Part shown: in pieces, positions 34,151 through 46,322 of the stretch | Position numbering within the stretch: the first letter of the stretch is position 1 | Layout of the letters: every line of letters begins with the position of its first letter | Assembly: GCA_027625915.1 (NCBI GenBank) | Contig: JANTQA010000036.1 | Location: 3,467,501 to 3,531,500 of the forward strand | Direction of reading: 5' to 3' | DNA length: 64,000 nucleotides | Origin: Anaeramoeba flamelloides | Lineage: Eukaryota; Metamonada; Anaeramoebidae | The notes under the pieces: model-generated | Seen by the model: the letters and a program-made list of their open reading frames with translations, nothing else | Told to the model about the DNA's origin: nothing | Databases searched by the model: none | Program-made: the position numbers and the translations under genes

Positions 34151-34905
34151 CAATATTTTAAAAAATTCTTCAAAATAGGTTGATAAAAGGAGAAACTTTG
34201 GAACAAATTGAAAAAAATGAAGAAATTCCATTAATATTCACAACAAAAATGGCTCCAAAATTGTAGTCACTTTTTTTCCTTTGCAACACACTTGTTTTTT
34301 TGAAATTGTTCCAAATTTTGATAGGAATTATAAGATCACAATAAAAAAACTCTTAATTTAAAAGTTTTTACAAGACAAACTATTAAACACATGTTATTTA
34401 AGTAACTTTCCACTTTTTGGTTTTCCTAAAAAGAGTTTCAGATTATTGAAAGTTAACAAATATTTTTCTTTGGAAAACTCTCAAAAATTTCATTTAAATT
34501 CAAAATGTTATCTTTTGTGAATTATTTTTTACACTTTTTTATATTTTAAAAGTTTGTATTGAATATTTGAAATTTTTAAAAAATATGAAAGAATATCAGA
34601 GATTGAAATCTTGCAGACTGTTAGTCTCAAAGTTCGAAAAAGTCTTGAAAGTATTGTTCGTGGATTGTGCTATTCTTGATATGTTTGAAAATTAACTAAT
34701 TGTTCTCAGGTAGGTGGATTATATGTTAAGGTTTAAGAAATAAGTTCTCCACTTTGATAAAAAACATTTTTAATTCTTCAATTTCAGTTTTTAGGATTGA
34801 GATAATATAACCAGTTCCACTTTTAAGATATAGACTTTCAATGAAATTTAATGTATAAAAAAACCTTAAATTAAAGAACATTTTTTGGGAGATCCTTTAT
34901 TTCTA
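34151..34905. other. CK2-beta upstream flank, no gene seen
   Basis: AT-rich; presumably contains the CK2-beta promoter and 5' UTR. No specific element is recognisable and no coding frame is convincing. Confidence 0.4.
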
Positions 34906-35203
34906 CAGTCAGGTCCATTTTTAAGACATTAACTTTTAACCAAATTTTTGCACAAGAAAAATCGGAAATTATGGTACAAGATTCAGATGCTAGGAAAATA
35001 ATTTGTTTAAAAAAAAACTTCCAAATTTTGGGCCTCAATTTGAGATTTTTGTGTGCCTTAAATTTCGTTCAAAGTTTGTGTATTAAATTTGAAACTGATT
35101 GTAAATTATTTTGCTAAAATTTGAATTTTGTTCCTGATTTTGGAATTTTTATTTGAATGTTAAATTTTGTTGAAAGTTTCTGCCTGAACAGTGGAACTGT
35201 CTG
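34906..35203. mobile_element. MITE family B, long copy
   Basis: Starts with CAGTCAGGTCCATTTTTAAG just after TA (34904-34905) and ends with GTGGAACTGTCTG just before TA. The interior has GGCACAA-type motifs on both arms (GTGTGCCTTAAATTTCGTTC). It is longer than the other copies because the right arm is partly duplicated. Confidence 0.65.
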
Positions 35204-35945
35204 TATAATTTTGACTAATAGTTCAAAAATAATTATCAAAATTCGATCTTTACAGAACTCCTTTTATATTGGTTTTACAATAGTTTTGTTTTTACTCAAC
35301 AAACAAGAAAACAATTATTAAGGAATTTATTGAAAATTTTCATTTGATCCTTTTTAAATAATAGTAACATTAAACAGTTCTGTAAATTTTTAATAATATG
35401 TAGGTTTCATCACTCAGTCGAAAAAAGGGTCGTCTCAAAATATCGGAAAATAAAGATTATTCAAAGTACAGTCTGGTTGTTGTAAAAATTACTTAATATT
35501 TTAAAAGATTAATTCCTCAATCTTGAACAACATATCGATTGTACTTTAAGAAAAAGTTTAATTGGTTGGTTAATATTTCTTCTTATGAAAAAAAAAAACC
35601 TTTGTCATCACGATAATGTCACCTCTTTTATACGATAATTACAGTATAATGTATTAAATAGTCCTACTTGACGGAAGTTCATCCAATTTTAATCGATTTA
35701 AAGTTAAGAAGAGAGTAAAATTCTAACCTCATTTCTCTCATTTCCTACTTTACCCATCCAAATTCGAACAATATTATTAATAGATTTTACTCTCAATTTT
35801 TGAATTGGATATATAGATTTAAATATCAACTTCATTTCATTCAAAAATGCCCAGCCAAAAAAAAAAAAAAAATTCAGGTTTTTTTTTAAAAACAGCCAAC
35901 TAATGATTGTTTGTAAATAAGAGAAATAATAAACTTTAGATTATA
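35204..35945. other. AT-rich stretch without gene
   Basis: No gene, RNA or clear inverted repeat was seen. Confidence 0.4.
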
Positions 35946-36477
35946 AACTAGATTCCAAAAATTTGGACACAGTTTAAATAATTGAAAGAACATCATTACT
36001 GTACTTTAAATTCAAATTGGAAAGAATTTTGATTTTACAAACAATTTCATTTTTTGTCTTTTTTTGTTTTGTTTTCATTTCTTTTTTTTGCAGTTACGTA
36101 ATCTGTTTGGTTAGATCTCGAAATTTTTTTCAATGGTTGATAGAAGGTTAGTGTTGAGTTTGTTAAATTGGGAAATAACATACAATTGGTAGATGGTATC
36201 TTATCATTTGATCGATCAACAATTGTTGGTGAAATTTCAACAAATTTACCAATACATTTTTTGTTCCGCTCGTTTCATTATTTTGGACACACCTGTTTTT
36301 ATTTTTGAGTTTTAAATTTTTTTCTTTTATTTGGATCAAAATGATTACTTATAAAAAACATTAATACCTTTTAACTTAAATGTAGTTTTATATTAGGTTT
36401 GGGAAAATACAATAAATTGGGTTTTTTTTTTTGCCTATTTTTGATTTTGGGTGTGTCCAAATTTTTGAAACGGGGTT
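35946..36477. mobile_element. MITE family C (Tc1/mariner-like), copy 1
   Basis: The left end AACTAGATTCCAAAAATTTG and GACACA, and the right end TGTGTCCAAATTTTTGAAAC followed by GGGGTT, are inverted repeats; TA lies outside each end. GGACACA termini with a TA target are common in Tc1/mariner elements. The 530-bp interior has no transposase. Related copies are at 45.5, 53.7 and (decayed) 28.2 kb. Confidence 0.7.
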
Positions 36478-37167
36478 TAGTTAATAATCATAAAAGAAAT
36501 ACATAAAAAAACTGGAAAATTCATGAAAAAAATAAATTTTAAAAAAAAATTGAGTAACATTCCTTTGGAACTTCTTGTGTAAAATTTCTCAATTATTTTA
36601 TAAAAATAATATTTTTGACAATAAGATTTTCAAATGCAAAATATATTGAATTCTATAAAAAATTTCAAAACCTCAATTTTCTTGAAGATAATTTAGATTT
36701 TAAAAATCTTTTTTTTTTTCGAATTTACTTTTAAAAAAAAGAAAAAAAAAATAATAATAATACTAGATTCACACTCAAAATACTCGATATCACAACGCCA
36801 CCCCTTTATTTTACAATGTAATGTTTATTGTTTCAAATTATTGTTAATGATCGTCCTAAAGATATTTGTTTAGTAACTTCCATTTTGTTCTTATTGATCA
36901 AGTTTTTTGATTTATTTTGATAGTTTTTCTTTTTGATTTTTATTTTTACAATTCAGATTTCACTTACTTTCATATTTTTGTCCTATCTGTTAAAAATTAA
37001 ACACTTGAGTATTTTTTACTTCAGAACTCTTTTTCACTAATAAAAAGGAAATTAACTAGAAAAAAATTAGAAAAATTAAAAAAAATATTATTAATTCCCT
37101 ATATTTGTAAAAAATAATCAAGAAGAGAGGAACAAATAAAGGAAGTATTTATTTTTTTAAATTATAC
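36478..37167. other. AT-rich stretch without gene
   Basis: No gene recognised. A short less AT-rich patch lies at about 36770-36830 (CACAACGCCACCCC) without a coding frame. Confidence 0.4.
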
Positions 37168-38088
37168 TATATATTAGTTCACTTTGTATAATATATTTTT
37201 ATTTGATCTTCTTATTCAAAAGATACCAAATAATTGGTAAATTAGATAAAAATAATGAAAAGTATTCCAATATTTTGATATAACAAAAGTTCTTATTGTG
37301 CATAATTATCAAATTTATTTCTTCTTCATTCTTTACAAAATTTCTAAAGATAAAACTTTAAAAAATGTAAATTATAATTTAGAATTAACAAAAGGAGATA
37401 TAAATTTTTTTAAAATGGAAAAATAATTTTCAACTTGTTTTGGGAAAGATGTTGGTGGAAAATATATGATCATATAATGAAATAAAATTAGAAAAAAATA
37501 GTTTAATTTCAAGGGATATATTGGATAATTTATTCTTTTAGATGTTTGTTTTAATATTGGGTTGATCTTGTCTGGATTTTTATAGATGGAACAAAATGAT
37601 TAATTAAAAATTATAGTTGAAAAATAAAATATTTATTTTATTGAAAAGAAAATTGTATTAAAGAAAGTCGAATATATAGAACGTAGAGATTATGAGTTAT
37701 TTAGTTTGTTAGTTATGTAAATAATATAATATTTGGAAGATATTATTATTTTGGGAATGATCAATTAAAATAGATATAAATAGCTATCAATTGTCTTGGA
37801 GAAAAAAACTTGTAAAATTGCTTTTTTTTGTCAAAAATCTCTTAAAGATTACATTCTAATATCTTAAAAAAGTAACTTTTTTGACAGTTCCATAGCTCAG
37901 TCGGCAGAGCGCTGTGCTAATAACGCAGATGTCCAGAGTTCGAGCCTCTGTGGAACTATTTTTTTACTTTTTTTTAAATCTAAGATATTGAAAATGTTAA
38001 TGAGCTGACAAACTATTGATTTCTTTTTTTGGAAATTGCAAGATCTTTTTCTTTTTTATTTTTTTGATCTCATTTTAAAAGTTTAATT
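37168..38088 (+). repeat. segmental duplication containing tRNA-Ile, copy 1
   Basis: About 920 bp is repeated in the same orientation at 40933-41852 with few differences; both copies contain one intact tRNA-Ile(AAU). The shared block starts near TATATTAGTTC and ends near TTTAAAAGTTTA. Confidence 0.85.
37886..37958 (+). tRNA. tRNA-Ile(AAU), copy 1
   Basis: The 73-base gene folds as a standard cloverleaf. The acceptor stem AGTTCCA pairs with TGGAACT and the discriminator base is A. The D stem is GCTC/GAGC. The anticodon stem CTGTG/CGCAG (one G-T pair) holds the loop CTAATAA, so the anticodon is AAT, read as Ile after A-to-I editing. The T arm is CAGAG-TTCGAGC-CTCTG. There is no intron. A T-run of seven starts 2 bases after the gene and serves as the pol III terminator. 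Identical in sequence to the second copy at 41653. Confidence 0.97.
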
Positions 38089-38834
38089 TTTCAAATAGTT
38101 TCTAATTTTCTCTAAAAATATTCAACATTTTTTTCCTTTTTCTTAAAATTCTATTATTGACTTTTTCATTATTCAAACTTTTTTTTTCCCTCATCCATTT
38201 ATTCCTTTTTTTTCACATTGTGTAACAATCTTTCAAATAATTTATTTAATTCCTCTCTATTTTTGAATCTTCAACATTTTTACAAATTAATTCATTTTTT
38301 GCAAAATTTTTCATCAAAATCGATCAATTATCAAAATTATATTATTATTTTTTTTAACTGTTTTTATCCACAAATATAATCTTGAATCTTAAATTAGATA
38401 CAAAATCTAAAATTTAAAACCTTTGTTAATATATTTTTTTTTCAATATTCATAATCAATTTTTCGATAAAAAAAAGTGAAAATGAGACATTATTATACAA
38501 AAATCTAAAAATATTTTATTTCTTCATCCTTTTACCATTTCAAAAATTCTAAAATAATTTAGGGATAAATTCCAACAAATATAAAATCATTTTGGTTAAA
38601 TTTCGTTTTTTAAATTTAATAACTCAAGAATCAAAGACTTTAATTAAAAGTAAATTTACCAAAATAACAACTTTTTTGGAAACTTTCTTTATATCAAAAT
38701 AAAATAATCTTTAATCAAAATAGATCAAAAAAAAATTTATAAATAAATATGAATAATAATTAATTATTATTTATTTCATTTTTCAGTATTGAAATCCCTA
38801 AAATAAAATCTAATATAAATAATAATAATAATAA
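38089..38834. other. AT-rich stretch without gene
   Basis: Follows the tRNA block; only A/T-rich sequence with ATT and TAA runs near 38750-38830. Confidence 0.4.
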
Positions 38835-39041
38835 GGTTAGTTACACTTATAAGGCACAAACTTTGAACAAATAATAACGTACAGAAAAAAATTTTCAAAT
38901 TAAAGCTCAAAAATTTGGATTTTTATAAAATTATTAGGTTTTAAAAAAAACTCCAAAAAAATGTTCCTTAATTTGTGTTTTTTTTTATTCCTTATTTTGT
39001 TGGAAAGTTTGAAAACTTGAAAAATTAATTAAGCTGATTGT
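38835..39041. mobile_element. MITE family B, decayed copy
   Basis: Contains TTATAAGGCACAAACTTTGA near the left end and TTCCTTAATTTGTG to the right, as in the other family B copies; the terminal bases have diverged, so limits are approximate. Confidence 0.45.
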
Positions 39042-39769
39042 CACAATATATACTTCTTTTTGGGAACAGGCCAAAAATTAAATAAAAAATAAATTAAATT
39101 AAAAAAAAAAAAATTAATAATAAACTTAGATAAATCAAAATTCAATAATTATAGTCAAAATAAAAAATTATGTTGTATATATCAAGAATTCTATTATTCT
39201 GTATATATTACTAAAAATATAATGTAATTTTTTTTTTAAGTATCAATTTTCATATTATGGATATCTATTTTCTGATTCTATTTTAAAAACAAATCTAAAT
39301 CTGAAGGATCATTAATTAAAAATTTTATTTTTTTCCATTTTTCCTCTGGCTGAATTTTCTTTAAAATTGGAAGAATATTTCCAAAGGATAAAGATCAAGT
39401 GACTACTTGTTAATACTGTTGTATCGAAACATGAAAGTATGAGTAACTTGAAAATAAAAATTAAAAAACAAAAAGCTAAAAATGACCAAAGGTTGAAAAC
39501 AAATAAGATCAAAAAAAAAAAGTAAAGAAATTACAACAATTAAACAAGGTTCCCCAAGTGAACATTCATGGTCAATTACCAGATTATTAATTCAATCAAA
39601 AGTATTGTGGCTGTGATTTTGAGAGTCCTTAATTAAAGATAGCATTTTTTTTTTCTTGTTTTTTTTTTTGATTTTTTACCAATTGTTACTTATAATCTGT
39701 TTTTTAAATTTCTTGTTTTTTTTTTTCCTTTTCCCTTTTTTAGGTACAATTTTTAGATTGCCCTTGATT
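39042..39769. other. AT-rich stretch without gene
   Basis: Open frames at 39312-39512 and 39656-39862 are Phe/Ile-rich and look like chance; the second overlaps LINE-A sequence. Confidence 0.4.
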
Positions 39770-39896
39770 TTTAAACATAAAAAAATTGGATATGTCTTTC
39801 CCTTGAACAATTATGAAATTTATGATTTTACACTTAAATTAACTTTAATGGAATTTAAGTAAAAGGACATCTAAGTGTAATTTATATTTCTTCTAT
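39770..39896 (+). mobile_element. LINE-A 3' end fragment
   Basis: TTATGATTTTACACTTAAAT is followed by TTTAAGTAAAAGGACATCTA and AGTGTAATTTATATTTCTTC, the order found at other plus-strand LINE-A 3' ends. The 3' palindrome has decayed. Confidence 0.6.
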
Positions 39897-40405
39897 CATT
39901 AATAATTAATTAAAAATTATAATATTGCATTAGAATGGTTGTAATTTTGGTTTCTATAGTTTTACAATAATTGAGTTATTTTTTAAATTTTTAACAATTT
40001 CAATTCTTATTGTTTTTTTTCAACAAAAAAAAATATAAAATAACTCATTTAGGAAAATATTCCATATTAATAATTTTAATTATCATGAAAAAAAAAGAAT
40101 TGAATAACATTTTAATATATTTTTTATATCAGACTGTAATATTGTGAAATTATAAAGAAAATTCTGAACAAAATTTTCTATCAAATTACCAAAAAACAAT
40201 CAAAATCTCAAGTAATAAAATAAATTATAAATATTTGTATTTAGAAAGAAAAATAATCAAATAAACATGTTTGAAAATATTAGAGGGTTCAAATTTTACT
40301 TTTATCTGTGAAAAAACTTTTGTAAAGTCGAAATGAAATTTTGAGAATTTCGTTTTCAAGATTAACTTTTTTAAAAATTGTACAAAAAATTTAAAAACTT
40401 CAATA

Positions 40406-40603
40406 CAGTCAGATTCTACTTTAAAGTCATAAACTTTGAACAAAAATTAAGGCAGAGAAAATTTTCAAATTATAATATAAAATTCGGAATTTCTTAAAAT
40501 AATTTATCATTTAAAAAAAATACAAAAAATATTCTTTAATTTGAAAATTTTTTTGTGCCTTTATTTTTGTTCAAAGTTTATGACTTTAAAGTAGAAATGA
40601 ATG
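40406..40603. mobile_element. MITE family B copy
   Basis: Left end CAGTCAGATTCTACTTTAAA after TA, right end TTTAAAGTAGAAATGA in inverted orientation. The two halves form one long imperfect palindrome of about 200 bp, including TTTGAACAAAAATTAAGGCA and its inverse. Confidence 0.65.
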
Positions 40604-40932
40604 AGACTCTTAAAATAAAAGTAATTGTAGTCAAATGCTAGATTTATGAAGGGTGGTTGTTTGTCTCCAGAATTAAATTCCTTTTTAATTTATTTTTGAA
40701 ACATTATTTATCAATTAATTTGAATAATCAATTACTTTTAAAGATATGGTTCGGTCAAAATCATTTCAAAAAGAACCAAAATTATTTTCTAAAAATTATT
40801 TAATAAATGGTTTTAGAATTTGATAGCATGGAAAAAAAAATAAAAATATTGGGTTAATTTATTCTTTTTTTTTGTTAAAGTAATCACAAAGAGATTATTG
40901 AAAAATCAAAATTTATTTTTTTAAATGAAAAT

Positions 40933-41852
40933 TTATATATTAGTTCTCTTTGTATAATATATTTTGATTTGATCTTATTATTCTAAAGGAACCAAATAAT
41001 TGGTAAATTAGATAAAGATAATGAAAAGTATTCCAATATTTTGATATGTGAATATTCTTATTGTGCTTAATTATCAAATTTATTTCTTCTTCATTCTTTA
41101 CAAAATTTCTAAATATACAACTTTAAAAAATATAAAATATAATTTAGAATTAACAAAAGAATATATAAATTTTTTAAAATGGAAAAATAATTTTCAACTT
41201 GTTTTGGGAAAGATGTTGGTGGAAAATATATGATCATATAATGAAATAAAATTAGAAAAAAATAGTTTAATTTCAAGGGATATATTGAATAATTTATTCT
41301 TTTAGATGTTTGTTTTAATATTAGGTTGATCTTGTCTGGATTTTTATAGATGGAACAAAATGATTAATTAAAAATTATAGTTGAAAAATAAAATTTTTAT
41401 TCTATTTATATGGAATTTGTTTTAAAGAAAGTCGAATATATAGAACATAGAGATTATGAGTTATTTAGTTTGTTAGTTATGTAAATAATTAAATATTTGG
41501 AAGATATTATTATTTTGGTTATGATCAATTAAAATAGATATAAATAGTTATCAATTTTCGTCGATAACAAAACTTGGAAAAATGTTTTTTTTTTGTCAAA
41601 ACTTGTAGTTCAGGATTACATTCTAATATATTAAAAAAATGACTTTTTTGACAGTTCCATAGCTCAGTCGGCAGAGCGCTGTGCTAATAACGCAGATGTC
41701 CAGAGTTCGAGCCTCTGTGGAACTATTTTTTTACTTTTTTTAAAATCAAAGATATAGAAAATGTTAATGAGCTGACAAACTATTGATTTCTTTTTTTGGA
41801 AATTGCAAGATCTTTTTCTTTTTTCTTTTTTTGATCTAATTTAAAAGTTTAT
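40933..41852 (+). repeat. segmental duplication containing tRNA-Ile, copy 2
   Basis: Second copy of the block at 37168-38088, same orientation, 3.77 kb downstream. Differences are mostly in A/T runs and short stretches next to the tRNA. Confidence 0.85.
41653..41725 (+). tRNA. tRNA-Ile(AAU), copy 2
   Basis: All 73 bases are the same as in copy 1, with the same cloverleaf, AAT anticodon and A discriminator. A T-run of seven follows. The bases just 5' of the gene (TTTTTTGAC) are also conserved between copies. Confidence 0.97.
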
Positions 41853-42042
41853 TTTTTCTTGAGTTTTTCTTTTTTTTTTTCATAAGATCAAGTGGAAAAA
41901 CAAAAAAAGATCTTCGAAAATGAGAAATAATCATAAAGAAAATTTAGACTATCTAATGTCTTTAAAAATGAGATTTAATTATAAGTAAAAAATTCCTGTT
42001 CAGCTTTTATTCAGTAAAAGTTAAGTAATAAAAAATCAGTAA

Positions 42043-42241
42043 TACTCATTTCAAAAATTGTAATTCACTTTTTTTTAGTTTTTTTTTAATTGTTAAAATA
42101 TCAGATTTATATAAGTTTTGAATGCTTTAAAAGTGAACTACAAATCAGATTTAGTTATTTGTTGTTCTTGAATACTATAAGGATATATTTTTGTTTTCAA
42201 TTTATGATAACAGGTGAGTCATAATTTTTGAAATGGTGTTT
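42043..42241. mobile_element. MITE family E, copy 1
   Basis: TCATTTCAAAAATTGTAATT at the left is inverted at the right (AGTCATAATTTTTGAAATGG). The roughly 200-bp interior, including TTTTGAATGCTTTAAAAGTG, recurs in opposite orientation at 50410-50619. No coding potential. Confidence 0.6.
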
Positions 42242-42344
42242 AGAAGGTCTCTTTATCTTTAAGTTTCCATTTTATCATGTTAATCGAATAGTATAAACTT
42301 GAAATTTAGTTTCGACTTGATAAATATCAATTGATTAGTTTTTT

Positions 42345-42915
42345 AAAGCCTTTTCTAAAAAAAGTGGCACACATTTATTTGAATATATCTTTATTAAACT
42401 CAATTTACCATTAAAACTATTTAAATATCCAAAATCCTTCACAGCCATTTCATGATACTTATAATAAGACAATTTTGTTTGTTAGTATGGTATTAGATAA
42501 ATTAGTGAATTAAAATTTTTGATCTTGATTTTATCTGATCTTTTTTAATGGTGAAAATTGCTGTTATAGTTTTTTAATCAGAAAATTTTTTTGAAAAGAG
42601 GGTTTAATTGTAAAAAAAATTTTTAATAGTATTTTTATTTTTTAAAAACAAATTTGTATCTTTTCCATATTTCCAGTATGTTATTGAAATTGATCTGCCT
42701 TGTTTTCACCAAAATAAGTGAATTGTTTTTTTTTTTTCATTTTTTGGAAATATTTTAAATATACATTTTTGAAATAAATAGCATTGGTATTGATTCAATT
42801 TAATCAGTATAAATATTTCACCTAATTTGATAGTGTCAATTAATGAATAACTCCTCTAACAAAGATGATTTTTCATGAAATTTTTGGAAAAAATATATTT
42901 CAATTTTTAGGAAAT
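42345..42915. mobile_element. MITE family D, copy 2
   Basis: Resembles the element in DENND6 intron 2 over most of its length (ATATCTTTATTAAACTCAAT near the left; AAATATTTCACCTAATTTGA near the right). The ends are decayed, so limits are approximate. Confidence 0.5.
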
Positions 42916-43584
42916 AAACTCCATTTCACTTAAAGTTGCCTAGCTAAAAATGAAAAATTCACTTTTTTTTCAAAATCAACCATACTAAGATTCTGAGGAA
43001 TAAGAGAAATAAAAAACTCGGATTCGAGTCAATAATCATAAACAAAATACCCGAAAAATCTATAAATTCAAAAAAAAAAAAAAGATAAAAAAACTTCTTT
43101 TTCGTCAGTTTTATTGGAATGTTTCGTGCAAAAATTCTCAATTACTTTTCTAAACTTAAAATTTTTTTCAATAAGATTTTATTATATGAAATGTTTGAAT
43201 TCTACAATAAAATACAAAGTCTAATTTTTTTTAATGTTAATTTGGACTTTATATAAAAATTTTTTTTTCAAATTTATATTTTGAAAAAATAACAAAAAAA
43301 GAAAAAAACGGGTGTAAAAACAATCAATAGAAGAGAAAAAAAAATGACAAAATGAGAAAAAATGATTTTGATTTTTAAAATTGAAAAAAATATTTTGAGA
43401 AGAATAATGAATTAAACTCAAAAAATATGTTCTATTTCTTTAAAAAAAACTGCGATCCTTAGACTGAAAAAGAGTTTACCTTACAAAAATAAAAAATATA
43501 AAATACCTTTTTGTCAATTTATTTCTCAAATTTTGTTGAATCTTTATTTATTACTGGTAATATTTATTTAGGTTTTTAACCACT
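42916..43584. other. AT-rich stretch without gene
   Basis: No gene recognised. The short frames at 42959-43421 on the minus strand are Phe-rich shadows of A-runs. Confidence 0.4.
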
Positions 43585-44455
43585 CCTGTTTCAGGGGACG
43601 TGTCATCAAGTTCCTAGGTTTTCCATAATTCAAAAGAATAGAGTAAAATCAAAGATTTAACTCTATTCTTTTTAATTATGGAAAACCAAACGGCAGTTTT
43701 CTTGAGTTTTTCTGTTTTATTTGTAAAATCTATCGATTTTCGTTAGGTTTATTTGAGTTTTCTATTTTATTTGAAAATCAATAGATTTTCGTTGGGCTTT
43801 TTTTTTTGCTTTTTAAAATAAACCGAAAATTTATTAAAATTTTCTGTTTATTTCAAAAATTCAAAAAAAAACCTAGAACACTTCACAAAAAAATAGAAAA
43901 CTTCAGAAAAACTAATGGCGTTTTTCATTTAATTTCAGAAATTAAAACAAAATTTAGGAATTTTTTTTTTAATATCTCATTTTAAAAAAAAACTAAGGGC
44001 GGTTTTCCAGAATTCAAAAGAATGGAGTAAAATCAAAGATTAAACTCAATTATTTTAAATTTTGGAAAACCTAACGAAAAGTGCCGTAGAGTACCTTGGT
44101 TTTCTTGAGATTTTCTGTTTTATTTATAAAATCTATCGATTTTCCAAATAAACAGAAAACTGAAGAAAACCTAATGGCACTTTTCCAGAATTCCAAAGAA
44201 TAGAGAAAAATATTTGATTTTGCTCAATTCTTTTAAATTTTGGAAAAGCGAAATTGGGTTATTTTTTACTTTTTGAAATAAAACAAAAATTTAACAAAAT
44301 TTTTGGTTTATTTCTCAAATTAAAAAAAAACTCAGGCCAAACAAGAAGAATTCTAAACTCCTCCATTAAATTACAATAAAAAAAAATAAATAAAATCAAG
44401 GTTTTTACTCAATTCTTTCAAATCCAGAAAAACCGAACCACAGTGGCTAATTTTT
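43585..44455 (+). mobile_element. longest palindrome-array element
   Basis: Starts with GGGGACGTGTCATCAAGTTC and contains about seven palindromic modules of at least three sequence types: the AGAATAGAGTAAAATC type (43618-43688, 44002-44070, 44185-44250), the TTTATTTCAAAAA/TTTCTCAAATT type, and the TTTTCTTGAG type (44097-44170). Linkers are CTAACG, AGTGCCGTAGAGTACC and similar. It ends with TAAACTCCTCCATTAAATTA and an A-rich tail (44370-44395), matching the LINE-B tail at about 58855; a half module follows. Confidence 0.65.
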
Positions 44456-45520
44456 AATTTATTCATGTAAATGATATTATATTTTTGTACTTTCATATTT
44501 TAATTATTTTTCTTCTTCTCTTTTTTATTTAGTAAATTTTCTTTTATTACTCCTTTCTCACAATAAATAAATAAATAAAAACTACCTTTTCCTTTCAATT
44601 ACTATAAAATCTTTTTCAAACAAAAGGATACACCATCTCAAATAATCAATACCATCTAATTTGATTATTAATTAGATAATTTCTTTTTGGTGATTTGCAT
44701 TTTAATTATTCATTTTTCATTTTTTTTTATTTATGGATATTGAACAGTTGGAAAATGAAAAAGCAAGATAAGAAGAAACACATTTGGAAATAATCTACCA
44801 TTGTACAAATGAAACAATTTAAGTTTGGTTTCGAATGAGTTAGATGTAGGAATTAAGAAAGATCATTATTGGATTGGTGCCTCGAACAAAGAAAAAAAGA
44901 TAAATAAAGAAAAAACATTCCAACAAAATATCCAATGAATTACGGCTTTATCTTGAAAATGAGATATTAAAGAACAAAAGTTTGACTTTTCAAGAATTAC
45001 AAATAAAATGTAGAGAAATTTTTCTCAATTCACCATGTTCAAAGGTTTTTAGTGATTTTATTATTTTTTTTCTTTACCATTTACAAAACGAGATTTCTCA
45101 TTTCAAATAAAATCACACACCAATTTTTAAAATATTGAATTTTAATTTTTATTTTATAGTTTATTTTTTAATGAGTTTTAAAGATTCAGTTGAGTGTTTT
45201 TTTATGTTTTTAAGCATCTCAGATATTTTAGAATGATACTACAATTAATTTGTTTCAATTATGAATAATTCTTGAAATTTTTTGTACCCTTTTTTTGATT
45301 TAGAGTTTATAATTTATTTTTATTTAAAAAAATAATGATAATAATAATTTGAAAATTAAAGATAAAAAAATAAAATAAAATATAGAGAATAATTATAACA
45401 TTATAAATTATAGAGGCAATAGTAAAAATAATTTGTATAAAAAAAAAACAAAAAAATACAAAATATACTTGTAGTGTATCAAAAACTAACACCCTGTCAA
45501 AAATTTTCAAAATTAAAGTA
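44456..45520. other. AT-rich flank with a decayed helix-turn-helix coding remnant
   Basis: The gene-like part is reported separately at 44732-45055. The remaining sequence is A/T runs; an open frame at 45307-45510 on the minus strand is Ile/Phe-rich and not convincing. Confidence 0.35.
44732..45055 (+). pseudogene. possible DNA-binding (HTH) transposase remnant
   Basis: One frame from the ATG near 44732 keeps protein-like content for about 105 codons but with five stops: MDIEQLENEKAR, EETHLEIIYHCTNETI, VWFRMS, ELRKIIIGLVPRTKKKR, then HSNKISNELRLYLENEILKN and KSLTFQELQIKCREIFLN. The last part has the spacing of the second helix-turn-helix of Tc1/IS630 transposases; VWF recalls a homeodomain-like recognition helix. 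No DDE domain follows. It is either a transposase N-terminus or an unknown pseudogene. Confidence 0.35.
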
Positions 45521-46322
45521 AACTAAATTCCAAAAATTTGGGCACACTTTTAGACAGCTGAAAGAATAGCAATACTCCACTTTATGTCCAATTTTGAAAT
45601 AATTGTGATTTTACAAACTATTTTATTTTTTTTCTTTCTTGTTTTGTTTTTTTTTTCATTTTTTCCGGATACGTAATCTGTTTCGTTAGATCTGGAAATT
45701 TTTTTTTGATGATTGATCAAAAGATAGTGTTGATTTTGTTAAATTGGAAAATCATATATAATTTTTTGATGCTATTCGATCATTTGATTGATCAAAAATT
45801 ATTGATAAAATTTCAAAAAATTTGCTAATATTTTTTTTTTTTATTTTGATTCTTTATTTTAAAAACACTGATTTTTATTTTTTGAGTTTAATATTTTTTT
45901 CTTTTATTTGGTTATCATTCTTTCTTTTTTTATTTTTTTTTATTATTATAGAAAACTAAATTAAGATTCAAATACTGCTAATGACTGTATCAATTAGATA
46001 CTTTTTGAATTAAAAGTCTCAAATTTAGTTAATTCAAAATTCTCTCTTTAACAGATTAGATGAGGTTTCGTTTAACCCTAAACAATAAATCCTATATAAA
46101 TTTTTTTTCTGCTGGTTTCATTATTTTGGACATACCAATTTTTTTTTTTTGGTTTTATATTATTTTCTTTGATTTGGATGAAAATGATTCCTTATAAAAA
46201 CATTTATACTGGATGGAATTTTAATGTTTTTTTTTTATAAAGTTTGGAAAAATATAATAAATTGAGTTTTATTTTTTGGCTATTGTTGATTTTCGGTGTG
46301 TTAATATTATTTAAATGAGGTT
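45521..46322. mobile_element. MITE family C, copy 2, with extra interior sequence
   Basis: The left end AACTAAATTCCAAAAATTTG follows TA, with GGGCACAC in place of GGACACA. Interior blocks (TACGTAATCTGTTTCGTTAG; TCGATCATTTGATTGATCAA) match copy 1, but about 250 bp near 45900-46100 are absent from copy 1. The right end near 46296-46322 (GGTGTGTTAATATTATTTAA) is decayed. Confidence 0.55.

Noticed and set aside
43585-44455. Palindrome arrays as a CRISPR array
   Set aside because: Repeats are themselves palindromic, differ in sequence, have no uniform spacers, and the DNA is eukaryotic.
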